64,000 bases of DNA, taken from NCBI GenBank assembly GCA_016169945.1, contig JADLSH010000379.1:3500001-3564000 (forward strand), in the 5' to 3' direction. This stretch comes from Trachythela sp. YZ-2020 (taxonomy: Eukaryota > Cnidaria > Anthozoa > Malacalcyonacea > Clavulariidae). The notes under the pieces are model-generated. The model did no database searches and was not told where the DNA came from. It saw only the letters and a list, made by a program, of their open reading frames with translations. Below are positions 53,150 through 62,799 of this stretch, piece by piece. Positions within the stretch are counted from its first letter, which is position 1. Every line of letters starts with the position of its first letter. Position numbers and translations under genes: made by a program.

Positions 53150-53335
53150 TTGACGCTACTAAACTACACAGGCTTTCTTCGGGTACTCAGGTTTCCTGCT
53201 GTAGTAACACTGGAGAAGTAAGAGATGTCCACAGGGAAGAACAGTTTAGAAATGATAGTGCTATCTACTAAAGCTAGTTTAGTTTAGGATCCCTCCTGTA
53301 GTAACACTGGACCAGTGCTATCCAGCTTAAGTAAA
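53150..53335 (+). mobile_element. SINE-A 3' fragments
   Basis: TTTGACGCTACTAAACTACA CAGGCTTTCTTCGGGTACTC ... GTTTAGGATCCCTCCTGTAG TAACACTGGACC. It fills most of the 293-bp intron. Confidence 0.7.
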
Positions 53336-53361
53336 TTTCTTATTGTATTTTGTCATTGTAG

Positions 53362-53899
53362 GTGGACGAAGGCGACAGTATTGTCTTGGACGTTGAAGCG
53401 ATAAATGAGCCGTATATTGACTGGTTTAAAGATAATGTTCTCTTAGACGATGGTGAGAGAATTATTATAGAAGATGCTATTGAAGGTGATACTTTATATA
53501 GGCTAACTATAAAGGATTCAACCCCTGCTGACACTGGGGAGTACAAATGTATCGCTTCGAACGATGCCGGTAAGATATCCTGTGCTGTTTACATTGAGGT
53601 AAAGTCCGACCACTTGTTACCAGAATTTATTGGAAGTACTACAGAGAGCCCCCTTGATATCACCGAGGGGCAGGATGGGAAGATTGATGTGGAGATCCGA
53701 GGGAGACCGGATATGACTGTCACGTGGTATAAGAATGAGTTGAAATTACGTAATGATCGTCATGTGTTGATGGAGAGCAAGGAGAATAGTTATTATCTAA
53801 CTGTGAATAAAATGATGAAGTCTGATGCTGGGGTATACAAGTGTGTCGCAAGCTGCCCGGCTGGAAGTGTTAGCCAGGAATTTCAAGTCAATGTCACAG
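53362..53899 (+). CDS. Exon 39: rest of Ig 43, Ig 44
   Basis: Acceptor TCATTGTAG, donor ACAG|GTAATT, phase 0 to 1. VDEGDSIVLDVEAINEPYID WFKDNVLLDDGERIIIED ... DTGEYKCIASNDAG, then LPEFIGSTTESPLDITEGQD ... VTWYKNELKLRNDRH ... DAGVYKCVASCPAG. Confidence 0.94.
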
Positions 53900-53934
53900 G
53901 TAATTCTTGTTTCATTATACCTTTGTTTAATTGG

Positions 53935-54160
53935 GGCGTTGATGGCACAGTGGTTAGTACATCCGCCTTTCATCTCTGTGACCAGGGTTTGATTCCTGCA
54001 ATATTCAGTTGTCAGATTACAATTTCACTTCAGTCATATGTGAGAAGAGTGCTTCCAGTTTGTCTCCACCAGACACCGCAAGTTTCCCTCGTGTACTCTG
54101 GCTTCCTCCTGTAGTAACACTGGACCAATAATAGATGACCCTACCAGACCTAATTGTGCT
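53935..54160 (+). mobile_element. SINE-A, sense, with best-preserved tRNA-like head
   Basis: GTTGATGGCACAGTGGTTAG TACATCCGCC ... GACCAGGGTTTGATTCCTGC shows A-box (TGGCACAGTGG) and B-box (GGTTTGATTCC) spacing. The 3' end is truncated before the exon 40 acceptor. Confidence 0.88.
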
Positions 54161-54173
54161 TCTTTTTCTATAG

Positions 54174-54776
54174 CTAAAGACAGAAAATCCGTCTCTCTGC
54201 AAAAGACGGTGCGTAAACCACAATTTATCGAAAGACCCAAACACACAGACGTTAGCGAAGGAGACGATGCCATCTTTACTGTCCGTGTGAGCGGAGAACC
54301 GGAAGTAGCCTGGTACCACGATGATAAACTTCTTGATGATGACGAACGCATCGGAACGGAGTCGGAAAGCGACGTGTTCCGACTTTGCATCAAAGACACA
54401 AAACCCAAAGACGCAGGTCGTTACAAATGTGTGGCAAAGAATAGTGCTGGTGAAAGCTCATGTGCTGTGAGTTTGAGGGTCAAGGAGACATCTATCCCAC
54501 CGGAGTTTGTGTCCGTGTCGGAAACCCGGTACGAGGTCAACGAAGGTGATGACGTCATGTTCACCACCAAGGTCAAAGGTCGTCCTGAACCGAAGATCAC
54601 ATGGTTTAAGGATGATGTAAGGTTGACAGGTGATGCGCGGTTGAAAACTACGAGGAGTGGTGATGAGTATATATTGACAATCAGTCGTACGACACCGTTG
54701 GATTCTGGGATGTATAAGTGTTCTGGGTCAAGTCCTGCTGGTAGTGCTAGTGTTGAATTTGAGTTGATAGTGAATG
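54174..54776 (+). CDS. Exon 40: Igs 45-46
   Basis: Acceptor TTTTTCTATAG, donor AATG|GTGAGT, phase 1 to 1. A short basic lead (AKDRKSVSLQKTVRKPQFIE), then Ig 45: VAWYHDDKLLDDDERIG ... DAGRYKCVAKNSAG, and Ig 46: PPEFVSVSETRYEVNEGDDV ... ITWFKDDVRLTGDARLKT ... DSGMYKCSGSSPAG. Confidence 0.95.
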
Positions 54777-54825
54777 GTGAGTGTCATCTGTAGATAAAGG
54801 AGATTCAATTCGAGAACTGTACACA

Positions 54826-55400
54826 CGTAAAAATCAACAAGATGTGTTCGCAACAGGCTTGTTGCAAGCATGTCAACAATGTCATTTTATCAAGTTTAAC
54901 GACTAACGATTAACATTTCTATAGCGCAAATTTACATGTGAATATGATCAAATGCGCTTTACATCAAGTGTTACGCTTACTTAATTACATACTTAGCTTA
55001 GACTATTTTTTATCTTTACAACGATTGTGATATTACTTTCTTAACTGTGTTTATCCTAGCCCACCCTGTCAACTTTCCCTGTGGGAGAAAATCCGGAGAA
55101 AACCCACGACTTTCGGCAGAGCGTTGACCGACTCTTTTCACATCAGTCCGTTGCGAGAATCGAACCCACGAACTCAGAGGTTAAAGGCGCTTGCCCTGAC
55201 GACCGCGCCACCGAAGCCCCCAACTACAAGGTTGTCACTCACAACTTGTTAACAAGTTGTTGAATTACAGGACGATAACAAATTGATTCAACAACTTGTA
55301 ACAAGTCTGTTGAGTCAACAATCTTGTAGCAAGTTGTCAACAAACCGTTGACAACTTATCAACAAGCTGGGAACAAGCAGTGCGAACACATCATTTAGGT
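54826..55400. repeat. ACAAGTTGT palindromic-unit repeat (copy 2), split by SINE-B
   Basis: CAACAAGATGTGTTCGCAAC AGGCTTGTTGCAAGCATGTC on the left; GGTTGTCACTCACAACTTGT TAACAAGTTG ... GCAAGTTGTCAACAAACCGT on the right. SINE-B occupies 55060-55225 between them. Confidence 0.8.
55060..55225 (-). mobile_element. SINE-B, antisense, inserted in the ACAAGTTGT repeat
   Basis: AACCCACGACTTTCGGCAGA GCGTTGAC ... GCGAGAATCGAACCCACGAA CTCAGAGG ... GACGACCGCGCCACCGAAGC CCCC; the reverse complement begins GGGGGCTTCGGTGGCGCGGTC and contains GGTTCGATTCTCGC (B box). Confidence 0.85.
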
Positions 55401-55718
55401 TTCTAGCAAGATAATTGAACTTGCAAGTAAAGCTGATCTAAACGCATGTTACTTGAAAATGTTTGCGCGTAAATTACAAAACACGAGTCAATATGCGAAT
55501 TAATTTTAATTAACATCCCCTGAGATCAGGATATATCAAAAATTGTCTCTGAAAATGCAGGAAATCAACACCTGTAATACACCACCTACTTGTTACGTCC
55601 CCTTTCGATGATGCCCCCCATTGACGATTTCTTATAAAAGGCCCTGCCTGAGATCCGAGTTGTTACAAGTTGTTTGCTGTGGTCTCAGCTTAACCTAAAA
55701 TATACACATTTCTCACAG

Positions 55719-55922
55719 CTGAAGCAGAAGAAAAGAAAGCGCCTGAAGAACTTGGTGACCGCCCGATCTTTACAGAGAAGATGCGAGATGTTGACGTGTG
55801 TCAGGGGGGCGAGGCCGTGTTTAGCGTGCGAGCCAGTGATAGTCCAAAGATTGTGTGGTACCGTGGTGATAAACAGATCGAAAATAAAGGAAGGTTTATT
55901 GTCGAAGACGCCAAGGATGGAG
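55719..55922 (+). CDS. Exon 41: first part of Ig 47
   Basis: Acceptor ATTTCTCACAG, donor GGAG|GTGAAT, 204 nt, phase 1 to 1. AEAEEKKAPEELGDRPIFTE KMRDVDVCQGGEAVFSVRAS ... IVWYRGDKQIENKGRFIV EDAKDG. The F-G strands are in exon 42. Confidence 0.9.
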
Positions 55923-56293
55923 GTGAATTTTTAAACATATATTAACACTTGCTCCGAGAGCGCAAGGCTCATCTAGTGAGCTTTTGTGAACTTGGTCATT
56001 TAGAATAATAACTATATGAAGAATTCTAAGCTTAAGATTTTGATTTACAGACATAATTCCAGAGGCACTAGACATAACTAGAGGGCACTCGGAGACTGCA
56101 TTCCTCCGCCAGCAAATTAAGTCAAGTATTCATGCATAAATTATACACTATTTACGCATTCCGTTCAGTCCGGGAAAACAAGACAGAATTTTCTAAATTT
56201 CTCATCCAATTTTCATCCAAATTTAATCCAAATTTAATCCATATGTCCTTGGCCAATGAACATAGACTACAATTGTGAGTTATTGTGCTCACA

Positions 56294-56349
<56 letters not shown>

Positions 56350-56889
56350 ACAAACAAACCCAGGTGATAAGTGCTCTATCATCAACATTTGACAGGTCAC
56401 CTCGTGGCTTTTGATTTCTCCTGCATTGTCTTCTCTTCTTTTCAATAAGTGATAATCATCTCCACTTTTACTGTATTGAGAAACAAGCACCTTTTCCTGC
56501 CTCTGTCTCTCTTACTATGAAAACGACCTTCTATGGCTGTTGTGTGGAACTTTTGTGTAAAGTTATTCATAACTAACTGCTCAATAATTCTTTCCAGTAA
56601 GAAACGTTTCTCTTTGACCTGTGCCAGTAATTGTTCATTTTTACTTGTTTCACTAAGCAATATCGTACAGCAGATGGTGGACAACCTGCAGTTATCAGAG
56701 TGAAAAATGTTCAGGCACGCGTAGGCAAGAAATGGAAAAGGAATGATTCAGTAGTTCTTGTTCCTATAATTGTCAAAAGTTGTCACACTCCAAAACTGTC
56801 ACACTCCAAAATTGTCACACTCCAAAATTGTCACACTCCAAACTGGTAATTTAATTAATATTTCTTTGTGTCAATGTGTGATTTTTTAG
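55923..56889. other. Intron with (CA)n and a 16-bp tandem repeat
   Basis: (CA)n at 56288-56350 (interrupted by a few AAC), a family F remnant at 56650-56705, and four 16-bp units GTCACACTCCAAAATT at 56779-56845 just upstream of the acceptor. The rest is unrecognised. Confidence 0.8.
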
Positions 56890-57079
56890 GTGATTTATAT
56901 CAATTGATTATCGATGATGTTAAGACTAGCGATATTGGTACGTATGTATGTCGTGTTACTAATGATGTTGGCAAGAGTTCTTGTTCTGCAAACCTTTACG
57001 TTGATCGAGCCGTCACAGTGCCGCAGTTTGTCGGGAAAGACGAGCCTTTGCCTGAACTGTTTGAAGGAGATGAATTAAG
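56890..57079 (+). CDS. Exon 42: end of Ig 47, start of Ig 48
   Basis: Acceptor TGATTTTTTAG, donor TTAAG|GTTTGT, 190 nt, phase 1 to 2. GDLYQLIIDDVKTSDIGTYV CRVTNDVGKSSCSANLYV closes Ig 47; VPQFVGKDEPLPELFEGDEL R opens Ig 48, which continues in exon 43 beyond a CAA/CAG-rich intron. Confidence 0.93.
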
Positions 57080-57159
57080 GTTTGTACTATTTTGTTATTC
57101 TCTCTTGTATATTGAGGGGATTCATTTTGTGGGCTAGAGAATTAGTAGGTTTCATAAGC

Positions 57160-57705
57160 GTTACAGGGCAACAACAACAATAGCAGCAGCAGCAACAACA
57201 ACAACAGCAACAACAACGGCGACGACGGCGACGACGGCGACGACGACAGCAACAGTAACAAAAACAACAGCAGCAACAACAACAACAACAGCGCAACAAC
57301 AGCAACAACAACAGGAACAACAGCAGCAACAACAGCAGCAACAACAGCAACAACAACAACAGGAACAACAGCAGCAACAACAGCAACAACAGCAATAACA
57401 ACAGCAACAACAACAACATGAACAACAGCAGCAACAACAGCAGCAGCAACAACAACAGCGCAACAACAGCAACAACAACAGCAGCAGGAACAGCAACAGC
57501 AGCAGCAGGAACAGGAACAACAACAGCAACAACAACAGCGCAACAACAGCAACAACAACAGGAACAACAGCAGCAACAGCAACAAAAGCAGCAACAACAG
57601 CAGCAACAACAGCAGCAACAACAGCAGCAACAACAGCAGCAACAACAACAGCAACAACAACAGCAGCAGGAACAGCAGCAGGAACAGCAACAGCAACTAC
57701 AGTAC
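57160..57705. repeat. (CAA/CAG)n trinucleotide repeat, about 545 bp, intronic
   Basis: Mixture of CAACAG, CAACAA, CAGCAG, GGAACAG and a CGA tract (57215-57250). It spans most of the 669-bp intron inside Ig 48. Translated frames give poly-Gln, Thr/Ala/Asn or, on the minus strand, poly-Leu/Cys/Val runs; none joins either flanking exon in frame without a stop. Confidence 0.97.
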
Positions 57706-57748
57706 TACCCCTTTACCATCATTATCTAACTTTTATATATCTGTCTAG

Positions 57749-57966
57749 GTTGAGGGCAACAGTGAAATCGTTTCCAAAACCGGATGTAATCTGGTTTAGA
57801 AATGACGTCAGACTACGAGGTGATGCTTACGTCAAATTGCAGCCGGTGAACGACGAATATAACGTGATTGTACGAAACCTGAAGCGAACAGATTCCGGAG
57901 TGTACCGATGTGAAGCGACCACTTCGGCAGGAACTGCCTCAAAGGAATTCAAGGTTGAGGTTAAAG
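57749..57966 (+). CDS. Exon 43: rest of Ig 48
   Basis: Acceptor TATCTGTCTAG, donor AAAG|GTATGA, 218 nt, phase 2 to 1. LRATVKSFPKPDVIWFRNDV RLRGDAYVKL ... DSGVYRCEATTSAG ... FKVEVKG. Confidence 0.93.
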
Positions 57967-58019
57967 GTATGATATTGATTGAATATGGTTGAATTTGCAC
58001 CCGGAATGTTTCTGTCTTG

Positions 58020-58640
58020 GTGGTTGGTATCACAGTGCTCAGTGCATGTTCCTTCACTTCCGTGATTGGAGTTCATTTTCTGCAATATGCAGTTGTCTGA
58101 TTATAATTTCGCCTCAGATACATATAAGAAGTATACAAGTATGTAAGTGGGGGTGTGCTAATCATCCTTACTTGCAGCTCAGAGCTGAGCTGAATTACGA
58201 AAGAGGCAGCTCGACTTGATCGAGTCGAAGGCTTATTAAAGGCGCCTCTGGCAGCCACCGTATTACTCGTGTCTGATCAGGGAGCACAGCTACGATGGAA
58301 GGGTTAGTTTGGGGCTTATCCAAACCCACCCTTTCAACATTCGCTGTGTGAGGAGACCGGATTACCCGGAGAAAACCCACGACTTTCGGTAGAGCGTTGA
58401 CTGACTCTTCACATAAGTGTCATGAGTTCGCAGCGAGAATCGAACCCACGATCTCAGATGTGAAAGGCGCTTGCTCTGACGACTGCGCCACCGAAACCCC
58501 CTAGAGTGCTTCCAGGTTGTCTCGGCTACCAAACACTACAGGTTTTCTCCTCTTATTCTGGTTTCATTCCTATTGTGACAATCGATGCACCTCTAGAAGG
58601 AACAGTTTAAAACTGATAGAGCTATCAAGTATAAATAACA
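58020..58640 (+). mobile_element. SINE-A, sense, split by an antisense SINE-B (58130-58500)
   Basis: Head GTTGGTATCACAGTGCTCAG TGCATG ... GCAATATGCAGTTGTCTGAT TATAATTTCGCCTCAGATAC, then SINE-B, then the body resumes GAGTGCTTCCAGG ... GGAACAGTTTAAAACTGATA GAGC. Confidence 0.88.
58130..58500 (-). mobile_element. SINE-B, antisense, near full length, nested in SINE-A
   Basis: AACCCACGACTTTCGGTAGA GCGTTGACTGACTC ... GCGAGAATCGAACCCACGAT CTCAGATG ... GACTGCGCCACCGAAACCCC C. The 3' part contains GGAGCACAGCTACGATGGAA, matching 31400-31445 in reverse. Confidence 0.88.
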
Positions 58641-58644
58641 TTAT

Positions 58645-58912
58645 TTATATAGGATAGCTCTATCAGTTCTAAACTGTTCTCCATAGAGGCCCAATAAGGA
58701 ACATCTCTTATTGTTCCGGTGTTACTACGGGAGGAAACCGGAGTACCCGGAGAAAACCTGCGGTGTTTGGTAGCACCAGACTGGAGGCATTCTTCTCAAA
58801 TGCAACTGAGATGAAACGATAATCAGACACCTGAATATTGCAGGAATGGACTCCGGTCACAGAGGTGAAAGGCACGTGCACTAACCACTGTCTCACCAAC
58901 ACTTGCATACCA
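58645..58912 (-). mobile_element. SINE-A, antisense, near full length, abutting a 3' splice site
   Basis: ATAGCTCTATCAGTTCTAAA CTGTTCTCC ... GAGAAAACCTGCGGTGTTTG G ... GTGCACTAACCACTGTCTCACC. The head ends about 12-25 bp before the exon 44 acceptor. Confidence 0.88.
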
Positions 58913-58924
58913 TGTTTCATTTAG

Positions 58925-59809
58925 AAAAACAAACCAGACAAAACGCAGCTACGATCAACAAAGGTCTCAAAGAAAGCTATGACTTAGAAGAAGGTAACCC
59001 TCTGAAACTACAATGTGACATTAGCGGCCGTCCTGCTCCTGAGGTGATATGGTTTAAGGATGATGAACCTGCTGAGAATATTAGACAAATGAAGATCGAC
59101 AATGTCTCAGGGTTATGTACTTTAAAAATAAAGAGCTTGAACCCTGAGCATTCAGGCACGTATAGGTGCGTAGCAACAAATGCAGCAGGCACCGCTGAAA
59201 CAGCGACTGTGGTTACAGTAAGGAAAGAAGTTGCTCGTCCTGAGATGAAAGAAAGACTTAGAAACAAAGACGTCCGTGAAGGCGAGAGAGTGAAGCTTGA
59301 ACTCAGAGTCACAGGAGAACCTGAACTATTTTGGACTAAAGACGGAAAGACTATCACAAGCGAGGGGCGATTTACCATCACAACTACCCCAACAGCAAAT
59401 AATACATATTCCCTAGAGATCGGGGATTGTACGCTGCAAGATTCAGGCCGATATAAATGCGTAGCTAAGAACAACCGTGGTCAACTGTTCTGCTCGTGTA
59501 CTTTAACAGTCTTAGAAAAACAAGTAGCCCCCGAGTTTTCTGACCTTAAAACTGATCTCGAAGTTTGTATACAAGAAAACGAGGAATTGCGGTTGGACGT
59601 GAATGTGAAGGGGAAGCCTGAACCGCGGATTAAGTGGTTTAAAAACAATTTCGCAGTCATGCAAACAAGTGGTCTTAGATTGGAGCAAAAATCTGGGAAG
59701 TATGCATTAGTTGTAGCGAAGGCGAAGTCAAGTGATAGTGGAACTTTCAAATGTGTTGCTTCAAATATTGTCGGGAGTGTGAATAAAGTTTTCCAAGTGT
59801 CCGTGAAAG
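58925..59809 (+). CDS. Exon 44: Igs 49-51 (three-Ig exon)
   Basis: Acceptor TTTCATTTAG, donor AAAG|GTTAGT, 885 nt, phase 1 to 1. Ig 49: PEVIWFKDDEPAEN ... HSGTYRCVATNAAG. Ig 50: EMKERLRNKDVREGERVKLE ... ELFWTKDGKTITSEGRFT ... DSGRYKCVAKNNRG. Ig 51: APEFSDLKTDLEVCIQENEE ... IKWFKNNFAVMQTS ... DSGTFKCVASNIVG. Same length and order as exon 45. Confidence 0.95.
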
Positions 59810-59954
59810 GTTAGTATGATATCGCGAATGTTGTAAAAATTGTCTGCCATGGTTTTTTAGAGTCTACTTGTATAGAAAAGCAATGTCAATTGCTTGTTAA
59901 TCCGTTGATAGTCGATCCTAGAAGTTTTGTTTGGAAGTCTGATTTTGTACCCAT

Positions 59955-60190
59955 TGGTTGATTTCAGACTTTCAGTAAGCGTTACAGAGCAGCAGATGGT
60001 GGTCAACTTCGATGGTGGTCAACTTCGATGGTGGTCAACGTTTGACACTTAGCGAGAAAATTACACTACATCTCTCTCTTTTATTTATTTGCCACCAATA
60101 CAAGACTACTACATATAATTAAAAGAATAAACATCATTTTTAACTCTGATAACAACCTGTTGACCACCATTAAATTCGTAGTGGAAGGTG
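59955..60190 (-). repeat. Interspersed repeat family F (copy 3)
   Basis: CAGTAAGCGTTACAGAGCAG CAGATGGTGGTCAACTT, a short triplicated GATGGTGGTCAAC, and ATTTATTTGCCACCAATACA AGACTACTA; reverse complement of 3800-3990. Confidence 0.75.
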
Positions 60191-60194
60191 TTTG

Positions 60195-60320
60195 TGGATG
60201 GAATATTCGAACGAAAATGTATATACATTTTTAGACCTAACCAGGAGCAGTTACGAAAAAGGCAACCTTAAGCCCTCTGGCAGGAATTGAACATGCGGCC
60301 CTGCGATTCCGGTTAGGGAC
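60195..60320 (-). mobile_element. SINE-C, antisense
   Basis: GATGGAATATTCGAACGAAA ATGTATATACATTTTTAGAC CTAACCAGGAGCAGTTACGA ... GGCAGGAATTGAACATGCGG CCC; matches 52080-52200 in reverse. The sequence at 60320-60727 is unrecognised. Confidence 0.8.
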
Positions 60321-60727
60321 ACGCACGTTATGCCCAATTCCCAAAAGCTCCTGACTTTACCCTATTATGCCCAAAATTATGCTACATCACATCAAATTCT
60401 CAATCAAGACCAAAAAGAAACTTGCGTGTGTGCTACGCTGGCTGCGCAACTGATGGCGCATATATATTTGTGTAACGTAATAAATAAAAAAAATGACGTC
60501 ATACTGAAACTGCCTATTAATAGCTATTATTACCTTTGCCTGCTATGCCATGCCCGCTTTGCTATATTATTTCGGTTTCAAAAACTATCTCTATTATGCT
60601 AAAAAATTCCGGTGCAGCGCTCTAACAAAGTTAAATTCATCTATTTGAAAGGGATGATTTGTATACTGTATCCCTGAATGCAATTGTAGCAGCTCGTTGA
60701 TAACCAGTCTGCAAATATCAAAACAAA

Positions 60728-61035
60728 AGCCTTGAGGATGGGAGTTGATGAGAATTAGCAATCGAGAGTTTCATCAACTCTCATGCCCCAGTCAAACGAG
60801 AACAAGAGTTGCATAGTTGCATGAGAGTTGACTGGATATTACCGCACGTACCGATTAAACGAGGGAAAACTCTTATCAAAATTTGAACCAGCTCAAAGTT
60901 GATGTGAGTTGATGTGAGTTGATGAAAGTGCATGAGAGTTGATGAGAGTTGGCGATCAAACGCAAGCGAGAGTTGTAACTCTCATTGTCATTGACTCTCG
61001 TCAACTGTCATCCTCGTTTGAACGGGGCCTTAAAC
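60728..61035. mobile_element. Fold-back element with GAGAGTTGATGAGAGTT units (copy 2)
   Basis: GCCTTGAGGATGGGAGTTGA TGAG ... CATCCTCGTTTGAACGGGGC CTTAAACC; in inverted orientation relative to 10120-10437. Ends 35 bp before the exon 45 acceptor. Confidence 0.82.
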
Positions 61036-61069
61036 CAATACTAACCATCACTTTCGTTCGTTTTTTCAG

Positions 61070-61954
61070 CTGGGAAGGTAGAAGGGCAATCTCCATCGTT
61101 CCTTGAGGAACTTCTCCCTGTGAAGACGAAGGAAGGAAGAGCTGCTCGGTTGGAATGCAAACTGCAAGGTCAACCCTCACCTAAAGTTGAATGGCATAAA
61201 GACGACGAGAGGCTCGACATAGGAGGCAGAATAAAGGCCGAACGAGAAGGCCAATATTGTGTGTTGACTATAAAAGACTGCAATCCAAAAGACAGTGGTG
61301 TATATATGTGTGTTGCTTTCAATGATTTTGGTAGCATAGCTACTAGTGCAGAACTTGTGGTTGAGTCGATACCAATTGAACCAGTATTTGAAGAAAAGCT
61401 TAAAAATTTCGAAGCTGTTGAAGGCGAAGAAGCAACATTTACTGTAAAAGTGAACTCAAGTTCATCCCCTACAGTAACATGGTGTAAGGATAACAAGGAT
61501 ATAGCCGGGTCAGGTAGATATATGTTGACTAGCATTGTGGAGGATGAGATTTACTCGTTGGTGATAAGAAATTGTGAGGTTAAGGACACAGGTCGATATA
61601 CATGCATTGCAAGAAATGATGCAGGGGAGACAAAGTGTAACGGAAGACTTGAGGTAAAACCATCCGTCACAGCGCCTATGTTTGAATCAGGTGACAACGA
61701 TGAACCAATAGAAATCGAGGAAGGAGGCAAACTTCAACTTCTGGTGAATGTGAAGAACAAACCTTACCCCAAAGTGAAGTGGTATAAAGATGGACGATTA
61801 CTCCTCACTGGTGCGCGACTGTACATCAGGGGTACTGGGGGCGAGTATAGTCTTGAAGTGCCGCGAGTGACAACAAAGGATGCTGGGTTGTATAAGTGTG
61901 TAGCAACCAGCCCTGGTGGAACTGCGTCTAAGGTGTTTAATGTCACCATCGCAG
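61070..61954 (+). CDS. Exon 45: Igs 52-54 (three-Ig exon)
   Basis: Acceptor CGTTTTTTCAG, donor GCAG|GTAAAG, 885 nt, phase 1 to 1. Ig 52: SPSFLEELLPVKTKEGRAAR ... VEWHKDDERLDIGG ... DSGVYMCVAFNDFG. Ig 53: EPVFEEKLKNFEAVEGEEAT ... VTWCKDNKDIAGSGRYML ... DTGRYTCIARNDAG. Ig 54: APMFESGDNDEPIEIEEGGK ... VKWYKDGRLLLTGARLYI ... DAGLYKCVATSPGG. Confidence 0.96.
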
Positions 61955-62164
61955 GTAAAGTATTTCACTGTCATAGATTTTAAACCATTCTGTCTTTCTT
62001 GGACCCTGGAAAACTGAACTTGTGTTAAAAAATGTTTATCTAAGTAACATTAAACCTGCAATAAAGTGTTGATGTCGTGGGAAATATTTTTTTGTCTTGC
62101 TTTAAATACCCCTGAAAACCCTGGAAAGTCCTGGATTTTTAAAATTATGAAGGTGTACGAACCC

Positions 62165-62380
62165 TGATACAGTTGTCTGGTTATAATTTAGCCTTAGTCA
62201 CATATGAGCAGAGTGCTTCCGGTTTAACTCTACAAAACATCGCAAGCTTATCCAGGTATTTCGGTTTTTTCCTGTAGAAACGCTGCATCAAGAAGGGACA
62301 GCCATTATTTGGACCTCTAGAGAGAACAGTTTAGAACTGACAGAGTTATCCAATATAAATAGAATAAGTTTAGTTTAAGT
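62165..62380 (+). mobile_element. SINE-A, sense, 5'-truncated
   Basis: ACAGTTGTCTGGTTATAATT TAGCC ... GGTTTAACTCTACAAAACAT CGC ... GAGAACAGTTTAGAACTGAC AGAG ... AAGTTTAGTTT. Confidence 0.85.
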
Positions 62381-62469
62381 TTAGTTTTGATAAACGAACC
62401 GAGATTCCTGAAACCGGCCCTTGATCAACTATGCTTTTAATTGTCCGTCAATACTTCTTCAATTTCTAG

Positions 62470-62724
62470 ACTCGAAGAAATCAAGGGCATTCGGTGTAAG
62501 AGCCTCAGACACAAGTGCTAAACCAAGACAAGTCATTCAGGAAAAACAGGTTGCTGCAATAGAACCCCGACTAGAATCCCAGCTACAAGCAGGACTGGAG
62601 AGTTTTGAACCATCAGCAGATGAAGTTGATAGTGATGGTCAGTTCCAGCCTCGGTTTGTTCAGAAACTTCAAGATTTAGAAGTCGTTGAAGGAAGTGCTG
62701 CTCGCTTTGATATCATAGTTAAAG
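62470..62724 (+). CDS. Exon 46: linker and first third of Ig 55
   Basis: Acceptor CAATTTCTAG, donor AAAG|GTATGT, 255 nt, phase 1 to 1. A 58-residue linker (DSKKSRAFGVRASDTSAKPR, AIEPRLESQLQAGLESFEPS), then FQPRFVQKLQDLEVVEGSAA RFDIIVKG, the A-B strands of Ig 55. Confidence 0.92.
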
Positions 62725-62799
62725 GTATGTAAGATAACCGTAGTAACACTCACTTGTAGGAAAAATAGGTTCGTATGTGCGTACGCTTGTAATCAGCCT

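Noticed and set aside
55674..55934. 86-codon + frame starting MLWSQLNLKYTHFSQLK
   Set aside because: It overlaps exon 41 in the wrong frame. The Ig reading (IVWYRGDKQIENKGRF) in another frame fits both neighbouring exons.
57087..57729. Poly-Gln, poly-Leu/Cys and Ala/Thr frames
   Set aside because: They are translations of the CAA/CAG repeat in different frames, and flanking exons do not continue into them.
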